From positions 9,577,928 to 9,641,927 of the forward strand of contig NC_033638.1 of assembly GCF_001540865.1 (NCBI RefSeq): 64,000 bases of DNA. The letters are read 5' to 3'. Source of the stretch: Ananas comosus. Taxonomy: Eukaryota; Streptophyta; Magnoliopsida; Poales; Bromeliaceae. The notes beneath the pieces were generated by a model that was not told the DNA's origin, searched no databases, and saw only the letters and a list, made by a program, of their open reading frames with translations. Below are positions 11,772 to 24,600 of the stretch, piece after piece. The translations under genes and the position numbers were made by a program. Position 1 is the first letter of the stretch. Each line of letters opens with the position of its first letter.

Positions 11772-13453
11772 GCTCTCTTAGGCTCTTTTTCTCTCTCTCT
11801 TTCTCTAGTACTTACATATGCATCATGAGTTTTAGTTTGGTGGCTAGTAATGTGTAGTACGTGTGTCAGTGGTGGTGGTGGTGGTGAGTACTAATAAAAT
11901 GCTGTGGCTGTAGTGGGCTAGTAGCTAGCAGTTGCTTTTGAATGCTTTGTTCCGTGTTGGGTGTGTTGTAGTTGTTCTAGTTTAGTGTGTGTACTTGTGT
12001 ACGTTTTGATCCGTTTAAATGAACTAACAGTGTCCTTTGGTCTCACTCATCTCACTTTTATTACTGTTTTTTTTCCCAGCTGTTATAAGTTGTCCTCATT
12101 AATTATAGTAAAATGATGTAAAATTTGTAAGCAAACCCCAGCAATCATTTAAGACTTAGTTTGGTATTGAGACCTATCTAATACTATAGAGTTGGAGAAA
12201 AAATATATAGAAATATGATTTTGCGTTTTTCGATGGGACCGCAGAAAATATATCGTAACCGACTCATCGTGCTATGCAGAACGTAATATTACGTATGAAA
12301 ATAAATAGAATATTTTTCTAACGTACCTTTTCACCGCACGTAACGCAATCTTTCCGCAACTCTAAATGAAGCGTAAGTACGAATCACACAACAGCTTGGG
12401 CTTTTAATGGGCCAAGTACAGCTCCAATGTGTACTGTGAAGGTGAAGGTGGGCTTTTAATGAGCCTTCTCTGTTGTTGACGTGTGCAATTTTATTTTAGA
12501 GGATAAATTTTAAATATTTCTATTTTTCACTTTAATATTTTATAGTTTAAAATATATTAATTTAATATCTCGTAATTTCTTTTTCTTTTAGTCGGTCCGT
12601 CTGTTAAGCTTTTTATTAAATTATATACAAAAAAATTTTAGATGCCGTACCTATAATTTATCAAATATTTATTTTAATATTTTTTAGTTTTAATTTTGCC
12701 ACTAAAAAATTAATGGAGGAGATAATAAAATAAAAAAAATAAAGTCATAGAGTACGAAAATGATACGCTTTAAATCAGAAGATACTAAAGTGAAAAAATA
12801 CGAAACTATATGATGTTTTCTTTATTTTAAATTTGCCAAGTTAACCACGGCTTCGGACGATATGGTTACGGGTAAAAATTAGAGGACTTTTAGAATCTAA
12901 ATATTAAGGCTTTATTTGGAATGGTAAAGAAATTATTTATGCACTTTAAAAAAATATATAATAATATATTTTGCATATCACAGTAAATAATCTACCATAT
13001 ATTTTTGGATTATATCTAAGTTGCCTTTTATTTATATTTTATTTTTTTATTAATATTCGATGTTTTAATAATAAACTGCAGGGATCTTCCCATAATAATA
13101 TAATAATAATAATATAATATATACTAAAACGAAACGTTGTATGAGGTTGCTTATTACTAGTAAATTAATGAGGGTAGTGCTTTTTTTTTTTTCTTTTTTT
13201 TTTAAGCAAAGGTATATGCGATTAAATTTTTGGAAGTTCCGGATAAGAACAACGGAGTACAAAAGGAAATAAAAGTAAAACTCTTTGCCTGGACACGTGT
13301 AACCTCGTGGCGTGGCTTGGTTGGTTGATTAACGTTGGGAAGTGTGACTAATTAGTCATCTAATTCAATCACATTCATAACTGATTGAAGTTAATTAAAC
13401 GTGAATTAAAATTTAAATAAAAGTTACTCTTTTTCCTAGTATTGTACTCTTAA
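11621..13453 (+). repeat. copy 2 of the 1.9-kb duplicated block
   Basis: Counterpart of 9631-11520, starting exactly after the N and ending TTGTACTCTTAA. The continuation is TTTGTTTTTGTAGCCGTGAG, which recurs at 14660 after the Helitron-like element. This is the expected empty site. Differences between copies are dispersed substitutions and small indels, as between alleles. Confidence 0.85.
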
Positions 13454-13535
13454 TTTGTTTTTGTAGCCGTGAGTCAAAAGTTTTTGTTTGATAAAAAACG
13501 AATAATATATAATTAATTTTATTATTAATATTTTT
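13454..13535 (+). repeat. empty-site flank repeated at 14660-14740
   Basis: TTTGTTTTTGTAGCCGTGAG, then AAAAGTTTTTGTTTGATAAA and AACGAATAATATATAATTAA, recurs at 14660 with two or three differences. The two copies bracket the presumed interior and 3' end of the Helitron-like insertion. Confidence 0.75.
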
Positions 13536-14659
13536 TTTAATGCAAATAAAAAATATACTATCAATCTTAATATATAGTACATATTAAAGTACAAAACTAG
13601 AGAAAAAAATTTTGACCAAAGTAAATATTCAACTTAAAATGCAAAATTCAATCCTGCTCTAATATCTTTGAATTGGTGGCAAAACAATTTACATTTACAT
13701 ATTGATGTGCAAGTAAAATGATAACTAAAATTAATATGAAAAATTACAAATGCAATTAATATTTAAGCATCTAATGAGATCAACTAAAATTTTTATATTT
13801 GACACAAATTAGAGTAAGCACACATATATTATGTTCCTACTGTCACTTTTAAGATTTAAAAATATATAGATGTTGGTTTTCAAGAAAATATAAAGAAAAA
13901 AATTTTGTTGCATGAAGATGAAAAATTACAGGAGTGATAGTAGAGAAAAAAATTACGAAATGAAAATTACAGAAGTGATAGTAGGGAAATAATATGATCT
14001 ATTTTAAAGTATCAATATTTAAGAGCGAAGAAAATTACAGGAGTGATGTGAGTTTTAAATTTTTTCCTCTTTCCAAAAATGTCTCTATCTTTTTTTACTA
14101 ATATTTTTATGTACAGAAATTTTCAACCAATCATTTCAAATAATTAACTAAGTAATAATTTATTCCCAAATAAAGATAAATACTTTCCTTCTCGCGCATA
14201 ATATCCGCACCGCCAATTCTTTCGCAACATAATATCCGTAAATTTCTCAAATATCTCAACATAATTATAGGTGACTTTAAAATAAAATTTTCTTTATTAT
14301 ATGTGATTTTTAATAATATAGTAAAAGATTCCATAAAGTAGAAAATCTATATTTGAGCTTGACACGTAGATTTTCTATATAATAACAGATATTATTTTCT
14401 TAAAAAATCTATTTTTTTTCTAAAATAAAAAATATATATTTGATCTTGACACGTGGCAAACATATAGAGCGCCACGTGTCAACTTCTCACGTAAGATTCA
14501 TTAAGGGTTCTACTTTAGTATATAGTAATAGAAATCTATTTTTTTTCTAAAATAAAAAATATATATTTGATCTTGACACGTGGCAAACATATAAAGCGCC
14601 ACGTGTCAATTTCTCACGTAAGATTCATTAAGGGTTCTACTTTAGTATATAGTAATAGA
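13536..14659 (+). mobile_element. interior and 3' end of the Helitron-like element with tandem terminal hairpins
   Basis: AT-rich and non-coding. The right part carries two direct repeats, period 127 bp (about 14405-14531 and 14532-14658). Each has the inverted pair TTGACACGTGGC ... GCCACGTGTCAA (14446-14457 with 14471-14482; 14573-14584 with 14598-14609), then AAGGGTTCTACTTTAGTATA and TAGTAATAG. A subterminal GC-rich hairpin near a fixed 3' end is a Helitron trait, although the distance to the end is longer than usual and no canonical CTRR end is seen. Read with 11521-11619 as one element. Confidence 0.4.
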
Positions 14660-14740
14660 TTTGTTTTTGTAGCCGTGAGTTAAAAGTTTTTGTTTGATAA
14701 AAAACGAATAATATATAATTAAATTTTATTATTAATTTTT

Positions 14741-17243
14741 TTTACTATTTTTTTTCTGATTGATATTTAAAAAAATTCAAATTTAAACAAAATATGAAAT
14801 TATAATAAGTTACATAATAAAAATAAACAATTACGGCGAAAATTTATTCTACTTTATTTCACTTTCGAAAAAACAGATGCACTTTTATTTTTTTCCCGAG
14901 AATTAGCCAAAAAAAAAAAGAAAAAAAAAGATGCGCACTTTTAACGTGGGCTTATTAGATATTCTTGCTTTCCATGTTGGCTTTGAGTCGACAAAATTGT
15001 ACACCGCACTTCACTTTTTACAAGGTGGAACCCATGCACATGTCGAGTTTTACTAAGTTCAACGTCGCAATTACTTATTCCTAGTGCTCTTAACCTTTTC
15101 AAAGCTTATTAATTCCTCTTTATCGAACTTCAAAATATATAACATATTTAATTATATCTTCATTTACATACGATATTCGTCAAATACATACTACAAAGAG
15201 TGTTTTGTACGTATGTACAATGTCGGTCTTAAATAACTATTATTATAAAGAAGTAATAAGTCAATCTGATCTGTGCCTGACCCGAATTCGACTTAGACCA
15301 TTAGTGGGACGTAACTTATGAAATGAGAGGTATATTATTATTGTTGTTAATTAGTTCTAATTAATTCTGTCCCAAACTTCTTAGACAAGCGGAATCTAGT
15401 CTTAGTTTCTAGAATAATCGGGCTTCTAAGAATCATTCGTAGATAAAATAAGAATCAGATTCGATCGGCATTAATGTAGTTGACGAAGTTGTGTAAGCAA
15501 TATGATTCTTGATTCCCCTAAACTCGCCAAATAGCGTCGAGAAGGATTAATTAGTGAAAAAACCTCTTCTTATTTACATTGTTCACTGTTTAGTGAATTA
15601 CATCCTTTTTTGTTGGCTCCATTGGCTTATTTTATGCAACTTTGAAGTCTATATATATACAATGCATATATGTGATGTTTCTTCCAACTAAATTTGATAA
15701 TATGCACCATTGAATGTGATTAGTTGGAAAGATAAAAGGTTAATTAACAAACGTTGTTCCATTCCAACTTAATATTATATAAAGATAAAGATATCCTTAG
15801 TATAAACCATTCGTGCATGCTTTTGCTAAAGTGCTATGTACTACTATTTATTGATTACTTTTCTTTTCAATTATTAATTGTTTGTTGCAACAGCTCCAGG
15901 TAGATCTTAGATTGTGACCTTCAAACTCCATATACATTTAAGTATTAATTAGTCGAATCAATATCGCCAATCGAGTCTTATCGTTGTGGAGGAAAAGGCC
16001 AAAACAGTGCAAGAAAAATAGCATGTACATATATAGAAGTGTTCTTTTTTTTGGTAAGTGCTATAGCCCACACAGGCCACAATACTAATGGTGTTTTTAA
16101 TTTTTAATCATGTTGAAAGGGACTGTAAACCCACTATAACTAATTTCATGGCCTACTAATCCATTACACAATGGGTCCATGCATTAAAAAATGCTCATTT
16201 TCGCCTCAGCTTTTTCTCGCGTCGAAAAAGAATACACTGTTCTTCATAAAAAGGAGAAGGGTTCACTTTGCAATTCAGTTTTTATTGTAACCTCCTTTGA
16301 TAGGATAACATTGATCTTATATCATACAATATATAAATATATTAATGTAGCATATTTTCATTTGCTTGTTATATTATTCTAAATTGAATACTTAACATAA
16401 AATATGCAGGGGCTTATGCAAATTTATTTTCTAATATCGAACGAATACAAATTTCTTTTTTTCATCTATAAGATCATGAGTATATACAATTTTTATTTTG
16501 TGTAAATATATTTCTATTTCTAGCTATTAGTCAACTAAATATTTCTTAATCATAAAAATATAAATAAGAGCTACTATCAAACTGCTCTAAATTGCACATA
16601 GCATGTGATGACATTCCTGTTGCAACTAAGAAATACATAATAATTTATGACAATTTTCTGTGTAATATAATTTTTTAAAAATTACTAAGATATTTTTATC
16701 TGATTCGAAAAATCAAACCTCTCAACTGGTATTTGTAACTAGAACATAATAAGTTCATGGAATTAGGGATTTGTTAGGGTGAAAAGATGTATCCTGCATC
16801 CTCAATAGAAGAGATTCCAAAAGCATGTAGAATGCGCATCTATTCCTAAGCATGAACTTAGATTCCCACATACATATTCTACTAACCCAAATCCCACTCT
16901 CTCATTGAAAATAAAAGAAAATGAGAGAGAGAATACAAGAGCATTATTAGATCCAACAAGTTAATTCTCTTCAACAAAAAGCCTCCCACACTGTCAATTA
17001 TTGCATCAGATTCTCTTTCAGTGGAGAAAAGTGCTACATAGCCATTTGTACAAAAATAGATAAATAAATAAATTAAATTTAAGTGTTTTCAAAGTGTAAA
17101 CGATTTGGCATCAAAATATTGAGCAAGTGATAATGCGCGAGTAATTTTAATATAATCAGAAGAATCTATTGTATTATACCTTTTATGTTCTAGTTATTTT
17201 ATTTTATTTTAAAGAGTCATCCAACATATTTTGTGCTTAATTT
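14741..17243. other. AT-rich intergenic region
   Basis: No gene, RNA gene or clear repeat recognised. Several A/T runs; low-complexity sequence throughout. Confidence 0.5.
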
Positions 17244-17256
17244 GTCCACTGATGAT

Positions 17257-17510
17257 GGTGGATCATTTGGAAGGCCAGAAACGATTCAATTTTTTAAAAT
17301 ATCATACCAAATCCCGGGCTAGCGGTACACAGACTCAAGCTTCTAGTGAAGGAGTGGGATCTTATACTCGCTTCTTAACTTTTTTTCTTTTTTTTTTTTT
17401 TAAGGTTTCATTCCTTTCGGGGCCAAATTGTCCCACACTTGTAGCTTAATTCACTAATCCAATGAATGAAGTCGGTAGCATGCTACCTATTTCTCAAAAA
17501 AAAAAAAAAA
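17257..17510 (+). mobile_element. SINE with perfect 13-bp target duplications
   Basis: Flanked by GTCCACTGATGAT at 17244-17256 and again at 17511-17523. The 254-bp insert starts GGTGGATCATTTGG, has an internal T-rich tract (17380-17401), and ends GAATGAAGTCGGTAGCATGC-TACCTATTTCTC followed by 15 A. The poly-A end and direct flanking repeats show insertion by target-primed reverse transcription. The 3' tail resembles those at 28208-28330, 40369-40535 and 53781-53926. Confidence 0.85.
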
Positions 17511-17523
17511 GTCCACTGATGAT

Positions 17524-18557
17524 AGTAATGTGAGACCATTTTAAAGATTATTAGTTGCTTTATTTGTCATTGGTGTGTTTGTATGCGTTTGCAAGGAGAC
17601 ATTTTATTGAAGAGGAGAACTCACTAACACAACAAATAATAATAAGCATGTTTTAATTTCTTGGTTGGAGTTTTATTGGCAAAAGTTTCTCTTCACTAGA
17701 GCTATCAGGAGAGGAACTAAAAGAGTATTCATCAAATTTTTTTATCCAAGAGCTTATTTTAGTTTCACATTATAGCATAATTCAAGGCATTTTATTCGTC
17801 GAAAATATCTCATTTTTGTAGTTATTTGTCTCAACCGGTGCCTATGATCTCAGCATTTGAAAAAGAAAAAAATTGTATGTACTTATATGGCAGAGCTATA
17901 TTATTTTTTCTTCACGAGTGCCTGCAATTGTTCCTCGAAACAGATAAAATCTTTTTAAAAGCCACCTATAAATAACCGTATTGAAAAGCGTAACCGCCTA
18001 TCATTTATCTTTAAAAAGCCAAAAACAAAATAAATTTTGGATTTTCCAAAATGCACCTTTAACATATATGCCAAAATATCGATTACAGATAAGAATAATA
18101 GTTTTGGCAATATATAAGTAAATACTAAAAAAAATTATAAATAATTTTAAATACTGCATGTGTATAAATATATATATATATATTATATATTATTAATGTG
18201 GTGGCATGCATAATGGAGCACGGCGTGTACTAATTGCTTTTAGAAAAGAGAGTGGTAATCCTATGTTGTGTATTTATTGCACATCAGCAGTAGATGAGAG
18301 CAACATTTTGCAGAGAGGCAGAAGTATATATTTTTCCCCCAAAAACATAAAAGATATTCATGGAATGTCCTCCTCTTGCTTGCTTTTTCCCCAATATAAA
18401 TAAAGCCTCCATTATCACTTGGAGCCTTCAAATAATGCAAAGAGAGTTTTATTAGCACGCTCTCTCCCTCCCCGCCGCACCCCTCCACCTCCTCCTCCTC
18501 CCTCACCAACCCCACTAAAACCAAAACCAAAAAAAAAAAAAAAAAAAAAAAACCATA
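17524..18557. other. intergenic region upstream of AMP deaminase
   Basis: AT-rich, with a short (TA)n at about 18170-18190 and an A run at 18529-18552 just before the N at 18558. The last 150 bp or so should be promoter and leader of the AMP deaminase gene. No confident TATA box. Confidence 0.4.
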
Positions 18558-18558
18558 N

Positions 18559-18601
<43 letters not shown>

Positions 18602-18602
18602 C
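18558..18602 (+). repeat. (CT)n microsatellite in AMP deaminase 5' leader, preceded by an N
   Basis: About 40 bp of CT repeat directly after an N and a poly-A tract. CT-rich leaders are common in plant genes. The N marks uncertain repeat length. Confidence 0.8.
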
Positions 18603-18626
18603 TCGGGAGGGTTTCTTCGAGGAGCA

Positions 18627-21600
18627 ATGGACTCGTACACGGTCCACCTCGCCATGGCGGCGCTCGTGGGCGCCTCCTTCGCCGCCATCTCCGCCTACTA
18701 CGTGCACCGCAAAACCCTATCCCAGCTCCTCGACTTCGCCCGCTCCCTCGAGCGCGAGCGCGCCCGCGACCGCGGCGGCGCCCCCGACGCCGCCGCCGAG
18801 TGCGGCGACGAGGCCGACGCCCTCGGCGGCCCGTACAGGCGCGGCGCGGGGAAGCACCACCGCCGGAAGCCGCCCGGGTACTACCGGCGCGGCGGCGGCG
18901 GCGGGGGGTCGGTGTCGCTTCCGGATGTTACGGTGGCGGCGGCGGAAGTGGACGGTGAGGGAGAAGGGGAGGAGGAGGAGGAGCGGCGGCCCGCGATGAA
19001 CGGCACGATGTTGTCGGCGGCAGCGGCGGCGGAGGATCACCGGAGCTTGCCGATACCGCCGGGGCTCCCGCGGCTCCACACGGTTCCGGAAGGTACTTAC
19101 GGCTCACCCCAGTTCCTTTCTGACTTCTCTCCGGAGTGATATATATTCAATTTGGCGATTTCGATGAAGATATATTTCGATGTGTCAAGTTTGTTTAGTT
19201 TGGTAGTGAACTATCTCTGAATTGGCGGCGGAAGCTTGAATTCAAACTGAAAGTTATTGACTTGATAGTTGTATTTGATGATATGAGATGTGGATTACAC
19301 CCTGATGTAATGAAAATTTTTTCCTTTGATCATCAATTACTTGAATCGGAACGAAGATGATTGTCTCGAATCCATATATATTCCTCTTTGAGTTAAATCC
19401 AGTCAAATTCCAGCAATCGGTTGAGGACAAACAAGTTGGCTTCTCTTTGTTTGCCACTTTATTTATTTATGCTAGAAGAACGCAATGACATTAGAAGAGG
19501 AATAGAAAGATGACCAGCTCTACGTCGTCGTACATTGATTGGGCAGTTAAAAATGAAACACATAATGCTAAAATAATGGCCTTTTATAGTTTATATTCTT
19601 TTCAAATGTCAAACATGGCGTGTGTTTTAAATTTTATTAGCGTAGCGTTGTAGAACAGGTCAAGCCAATAGTTTTCTCAAGTTTGGATTACCCTTGCGAA
19701 GTTAAAACATCTGTGATAGCCTGTCGTTTAGCTTTCGTCTCTAATACTCCTTGAAGTCACTGATAATCTATCTTCATAAGTCCAGTTCGTTCGACCTAGT
19801 TTTGCTCTTTACCTGTCGCTCTTGCTGGATTTATGCCTGATATTTTTATATATTATATATTAATTTCAAATCTTTACTGTAAGCTGAACGCCCTAGACAG
19901 ATATTACCGTTGACATTAAGCATGATGCTCGAAGTGTATAAATCCTACACACGTTGCAACATGCTTTTTTCTGTAGATTGAAGGCGGAAAATAGCAAAAT
20001 TTTTCCTAGCTGATAATGATTTAGTACCTTTTCTTAGAAAAAAACATAAAAAAATTTAACTGAGTAGCAATAAACGTTTACTAATTTCCTAGCTGATAAT
20101 GTATCATGTTGTTCATGCCTCCACCGTTTCATGTTGTTCATGCTGGCCTTTACTCTTTCAATAGAGAGACCTTAATGGACAAGGCATATTAAATAACCAT
20201 GTTGTAATGGCTGATTTTGAGATAAAAGATTAAGAGTTATGCTGTTTTTGTTAATTTACAGTCTCTTTAGAGTTGTGAAGGGATAAGATTATTTTGATTA
20301 AACCTTTCCTATTATGGAGAGCATCATACCGAAATACATATTTCTACAGTTATCTCTAATTCTCTATGTAACGGTATAACACTTGATCAAAACATGAATT
20401 CTTCTAATATTGATTCTGTCAGATGTGTTTCCACTACAACATCTGGCTCTAAGCTAGCTATAAAAGTTTGTTATTGTCATTGTGTTTTATTTAGTAACAT
20501 GGTTTCTGCGCAGGCTTCATGTAGTGCCATAATTTTGTGTGAACCAGAAATAAGTGCTTTTAACTGTTATACTTGATGTATCAGGTGTCAAACAACTTTC
20601 GCGCTCAAGTTCAAACAAAAAAATTGGACGTGTAGCTAGACCAACTTCTCCTAAATCCCCAGTTCTTAGTGGTAGTGCCTTTGAGAGCATAGAAGGATCA
20701 GAGGAAGATGAGAATGCGCCCAATGATTCTAAACTTGACAATACGTACTTGCATATGAATGGGAATCTTGTAAGTTCAATTATTAATTATTGCAGTCTTT
20801 TGTCTTGCTAATTTGAGGTTGCTTTTCTCTATTCCATCCTGAATTAGTATAGTTGTCTTCTCCAATCTTTCCCTACAGTATGAAATTATAAATTAATGAG
20901 GTTTAAGCTTACTTTAAGCAGGAGCCCAAGTGCGTGTCTCAAGAGTTACATGAGAACATCATCGAGGATGGAAATTCAAAACCATTAACTGCAACTAACA
21001 TGATCCGATCTCATAGTGTGTCCGGTAATCTGCATAATGTCCAGCCTGATCCTGTGGCAGCTGATATTCTTAGAAAAGGGCCTGAACAAGAAACTTTTAC
21101 CAAATTGAGAATTACACCTGTTGGTATGCCATCATTATTATCCTGAAGTTTCTCTTTTCTTTTTTGTTTCTCCGTACAGTTTTGTCCATTCGATTGTTTA
21201 TGAAACGTACTGGAGTACAAAATATTGCTGTGCGAAGCTTCTTTAATTGCCTGCAAATACTGCGTAAGCCTTTAACATATGATGTTATGTTATTTTTTCT
21301 TTGAATCAATCACAGAGACACCAAACGCCGATGAAGTTGAAGTCTACAAAGTTCTTCAGAAATGTCTTGAGTTACGAGAAAGCTATATCTATAAAGAAGA
21401 AGATGCTCCATGGGAGAAGGAAATCATAACTGACCCTAGTACTCCAAAACCTAACCCTAACCCATTTAATTATGTTCCTGAGCGTAGAACTGAGGTAAAA
21501 TGCACACTATATTTCTGATTAACCTGTGATGCTTGCTGTTTTTCTCATCTATTTATCTAATCTAACTTCCCCTTTCTTTTAGCATATTTTCGAGATGGTT

Positions 21601-24600
21601 GACGGTGTCGTTCATGTCTATCCTAATAAAGATTGTAAGTGATACTAGTTTTTGTCTTGTCTTTTGTTCGTTGTGATGTCTCCTTTTAATTCTTTTGGAT
21701 GTCACTCTACTTTAATTCTTGTTTCAGCTAGGGAAAGACTTTATCCTGTTGCTGATGCGACAACTTTTTTTACTGATTTGCATTATATACTTCGGGTCAT
21801 TGCCGCCGGAAATATCAGAACTGTATGCCATCATCGTCTGAATCTTTTGGAGCAAGTAATTATCTTCTCATTAGAGCCAGTTTACCTTTGGTATCTACAC
21901 TTGTCTTCTGTTTTCCCGTAAAGTGATATTTGTTATTTTTCTGGGTGACTATTTCAGAAATTTAATCTTCACTTGATGCTCAATGCGGATAGGGAGTTCC
22001 TTGCACAGAAAACTGCACCACACCGGGATTTTTATAATGTCAGGAAGGTTGATACTCATGTTCACCACTCAGCTTGTATGAACCAGAAACATCTGCTGAG
22101 ATTTATAAAGTCGAAATTGAGGAAAGAACCTGATGAGGTGCATCTACTTGCTTCCCATTTTGAGCAGCTCAACTTGTAATTTCTTTATACAATCTTTGTA
22201 AGAAACTTTGCCACTCAAATATGTTGCACTTTATACTTGCAAATTATGTTTTGTAGGTCGTTATTTTCAGAGATGGGACCTATTTGACCCTGAAGGAGGT
22301 TTTTGAGAGTCTGGACCTTACTGGGTAATGGAATTTTTTAGGAAACCTTAATAAGCTTATAGTTGTAATGCACGTTGTAATCCTCTCTCTCATTATCTAT
22401 TTGACAGGTATGATCTTAATGTCGATTTGTTAGATGTACACGCAGATAAGAGCACTTTTCATCGTTTTGACAAATTCAATTTAAAATATAATCCTTGTGG
22501 ACAAAGTCGGCTTCGGGAGATTTTTCTTAAACAAGATAATCTCATCCAAGGTACTGATTTTCATCTCTTTCCAGTTCATGGTATTGGTTGTTTTTTTATT
22601 GCTTATTCTTTTGGTTCTATGTATGTGATCCCGGCAACTCATTTGGTGATTTTTGACAAAGCATGCTTTTTCATAGTGGTGTTAGTTGATTTTAGGTTCT
22701 TTTTTAAAACAACAAGATTTTCGATGTGTAAAGAAAACTATGCCGATCCTGGAAATGTTTGTGATTACTATGTTTGTGCACATTGGGAGAATCTAATCTG
22801 TTTACAGAATATTTGCTTTTACTTTTACAGTTGATGTTAGAGAAATTCTTCTTCTTCTGATCTCTTGCTTTAATATGTTATTCTTTCTTTTCTCTAGGTC
22901 GCTTTCTTGCTGAGCTGACGAAGCAAGTATTTTCTGACCTTGCTGCTAGTAAATACCAGGTGCTGCTTTTGATTCTTATGAATGCTTTCTGTAAATTCTG
23001 TATTTATTTGCTTTGTGATTCTTCTCAGTTCTCTCCATATACTTTTGCTATAAATTATGCATAGTGGCGCAAGCATTTTCCCCCAGTAGTTTTCGCTATG
23101 CTATTATGCCACTACTTTCAGCCAACATCTTTATAGAGTTACGTTTCTGCATGATTTTTTCCCCCTTTCCAATTGCCTATGCTCAATTCCCTTTATCAGA
23201 TGGCTGAATATAGGATTTCGATTTATGGGAGGAAGCAAAGTGAGTGGGATCAACTGGCAAGTTGGATAGTGAATAATGAATTATACAGCGAAAATGTTGT
23301 TTGGCTGATTCAGGTAAACTTGTGCTTTTTGTTTGTAGTTGTATAGTGTAGTGATTAAACGTGTTAAACTCTTACAATGCATGTTAATATTCTTCTTTCT
23401 TGTATAAAATTTCATGCGTGTCTAATTGTATTTGCTCTTTCATCCCGACTTTGTTATTAAATTCAATGATCTAAAAACTTATTATTTACTGTCACCAGTA
23501 TAGTGTGGCTATCCATTTCTTGCGTGTCTAATAGTTTTGCTCTCGTTACTGGTGATAACATGTGAGACAAGCTTGTTACTATGTGCTACTGCTTTTGTTA
23601 TTCATCTCACATTAATATTGGGTTTGAACTTACAGTTGTTGTTTTGTGATGACAATCATTCTTGTTGCTAGAAACAATGTTTCCTATCTCCAAAAGTAGT
23701 AGGCAAGAATTATATATTTTGCAAGAAATATATAATCTATTTTTTCAATTATGTTGTCCCTTTTCTGGAAGGTGATAATTTTATTTTATTTTTTTTTGTT
23801 GACCCATTATTGGATATTTTAGGATGTTCAGAAAGTTTGTGTATTTTATTTTTCTCACTGTGGGCAATCCGTTTATTGTTGTATTATAAAGTAACCTGAA
23901 ATTTTCTCCTTCGTCTACAGATACCAAGGCTATATAATGTATACAAGGAGATGGGTATAGTTACATCATTTCAAAACCTCCTTGACAATATCTTTCTTCC
24001 TCTTTTTGAAGTCACCATTGACCCAGATTCACATCCTCAGCTGCATCTTTTCTTAAAACAGGTCAGCTTAATTCTTGTTTAATCCTTGTAGTCTATATTA
24101 TTTTTTGGTCAATTTTTAATTTTGCTCTAGACATTTTATTTCCTAATTTTAACAATTATTCCACAGGTTGGATTAAGAATTCTAAAGTATCAATCGGAGT
24201 TTCTTTAAAACGTAACTTTAATTTGTTAGGAGCTGATACAGGAAATTGTTGCCTTTTTTTATCTGCTTATATTTTTATACGATATTCTTTGCCTGCTTTG
24301 CTTCTTTAATCTGCCAATTGCTACATATTGAAGTCAACTTTTTGTATCTTGAAAATGCAAGAATTGATCTCTGTTGTCTTGTTTGCTTCTTGCCTCCAGG
24401 TTGTCGGATTGGATTTGGTGGATGATGAAAGTAAACCAGAAAGACGTCCAACTAAGCATATGCCGACGCCAGCCCAATGGACCAATGTCTTTAATCCTGC
24501 GTTCTCATATTATGTGTACTACTGTTATGCCAACCTGTATACATTAAACAAAGTAACCATTCTATCTTTGCTGTATCAATTTCAAGCTCTCTGTTTATGC

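Noticed and set aside
18261..18707. Minus-strand frame across the AMP deaminase leader
   Set aside because: Shadow of CT repeat, poly-A and GC-rich exon 1.
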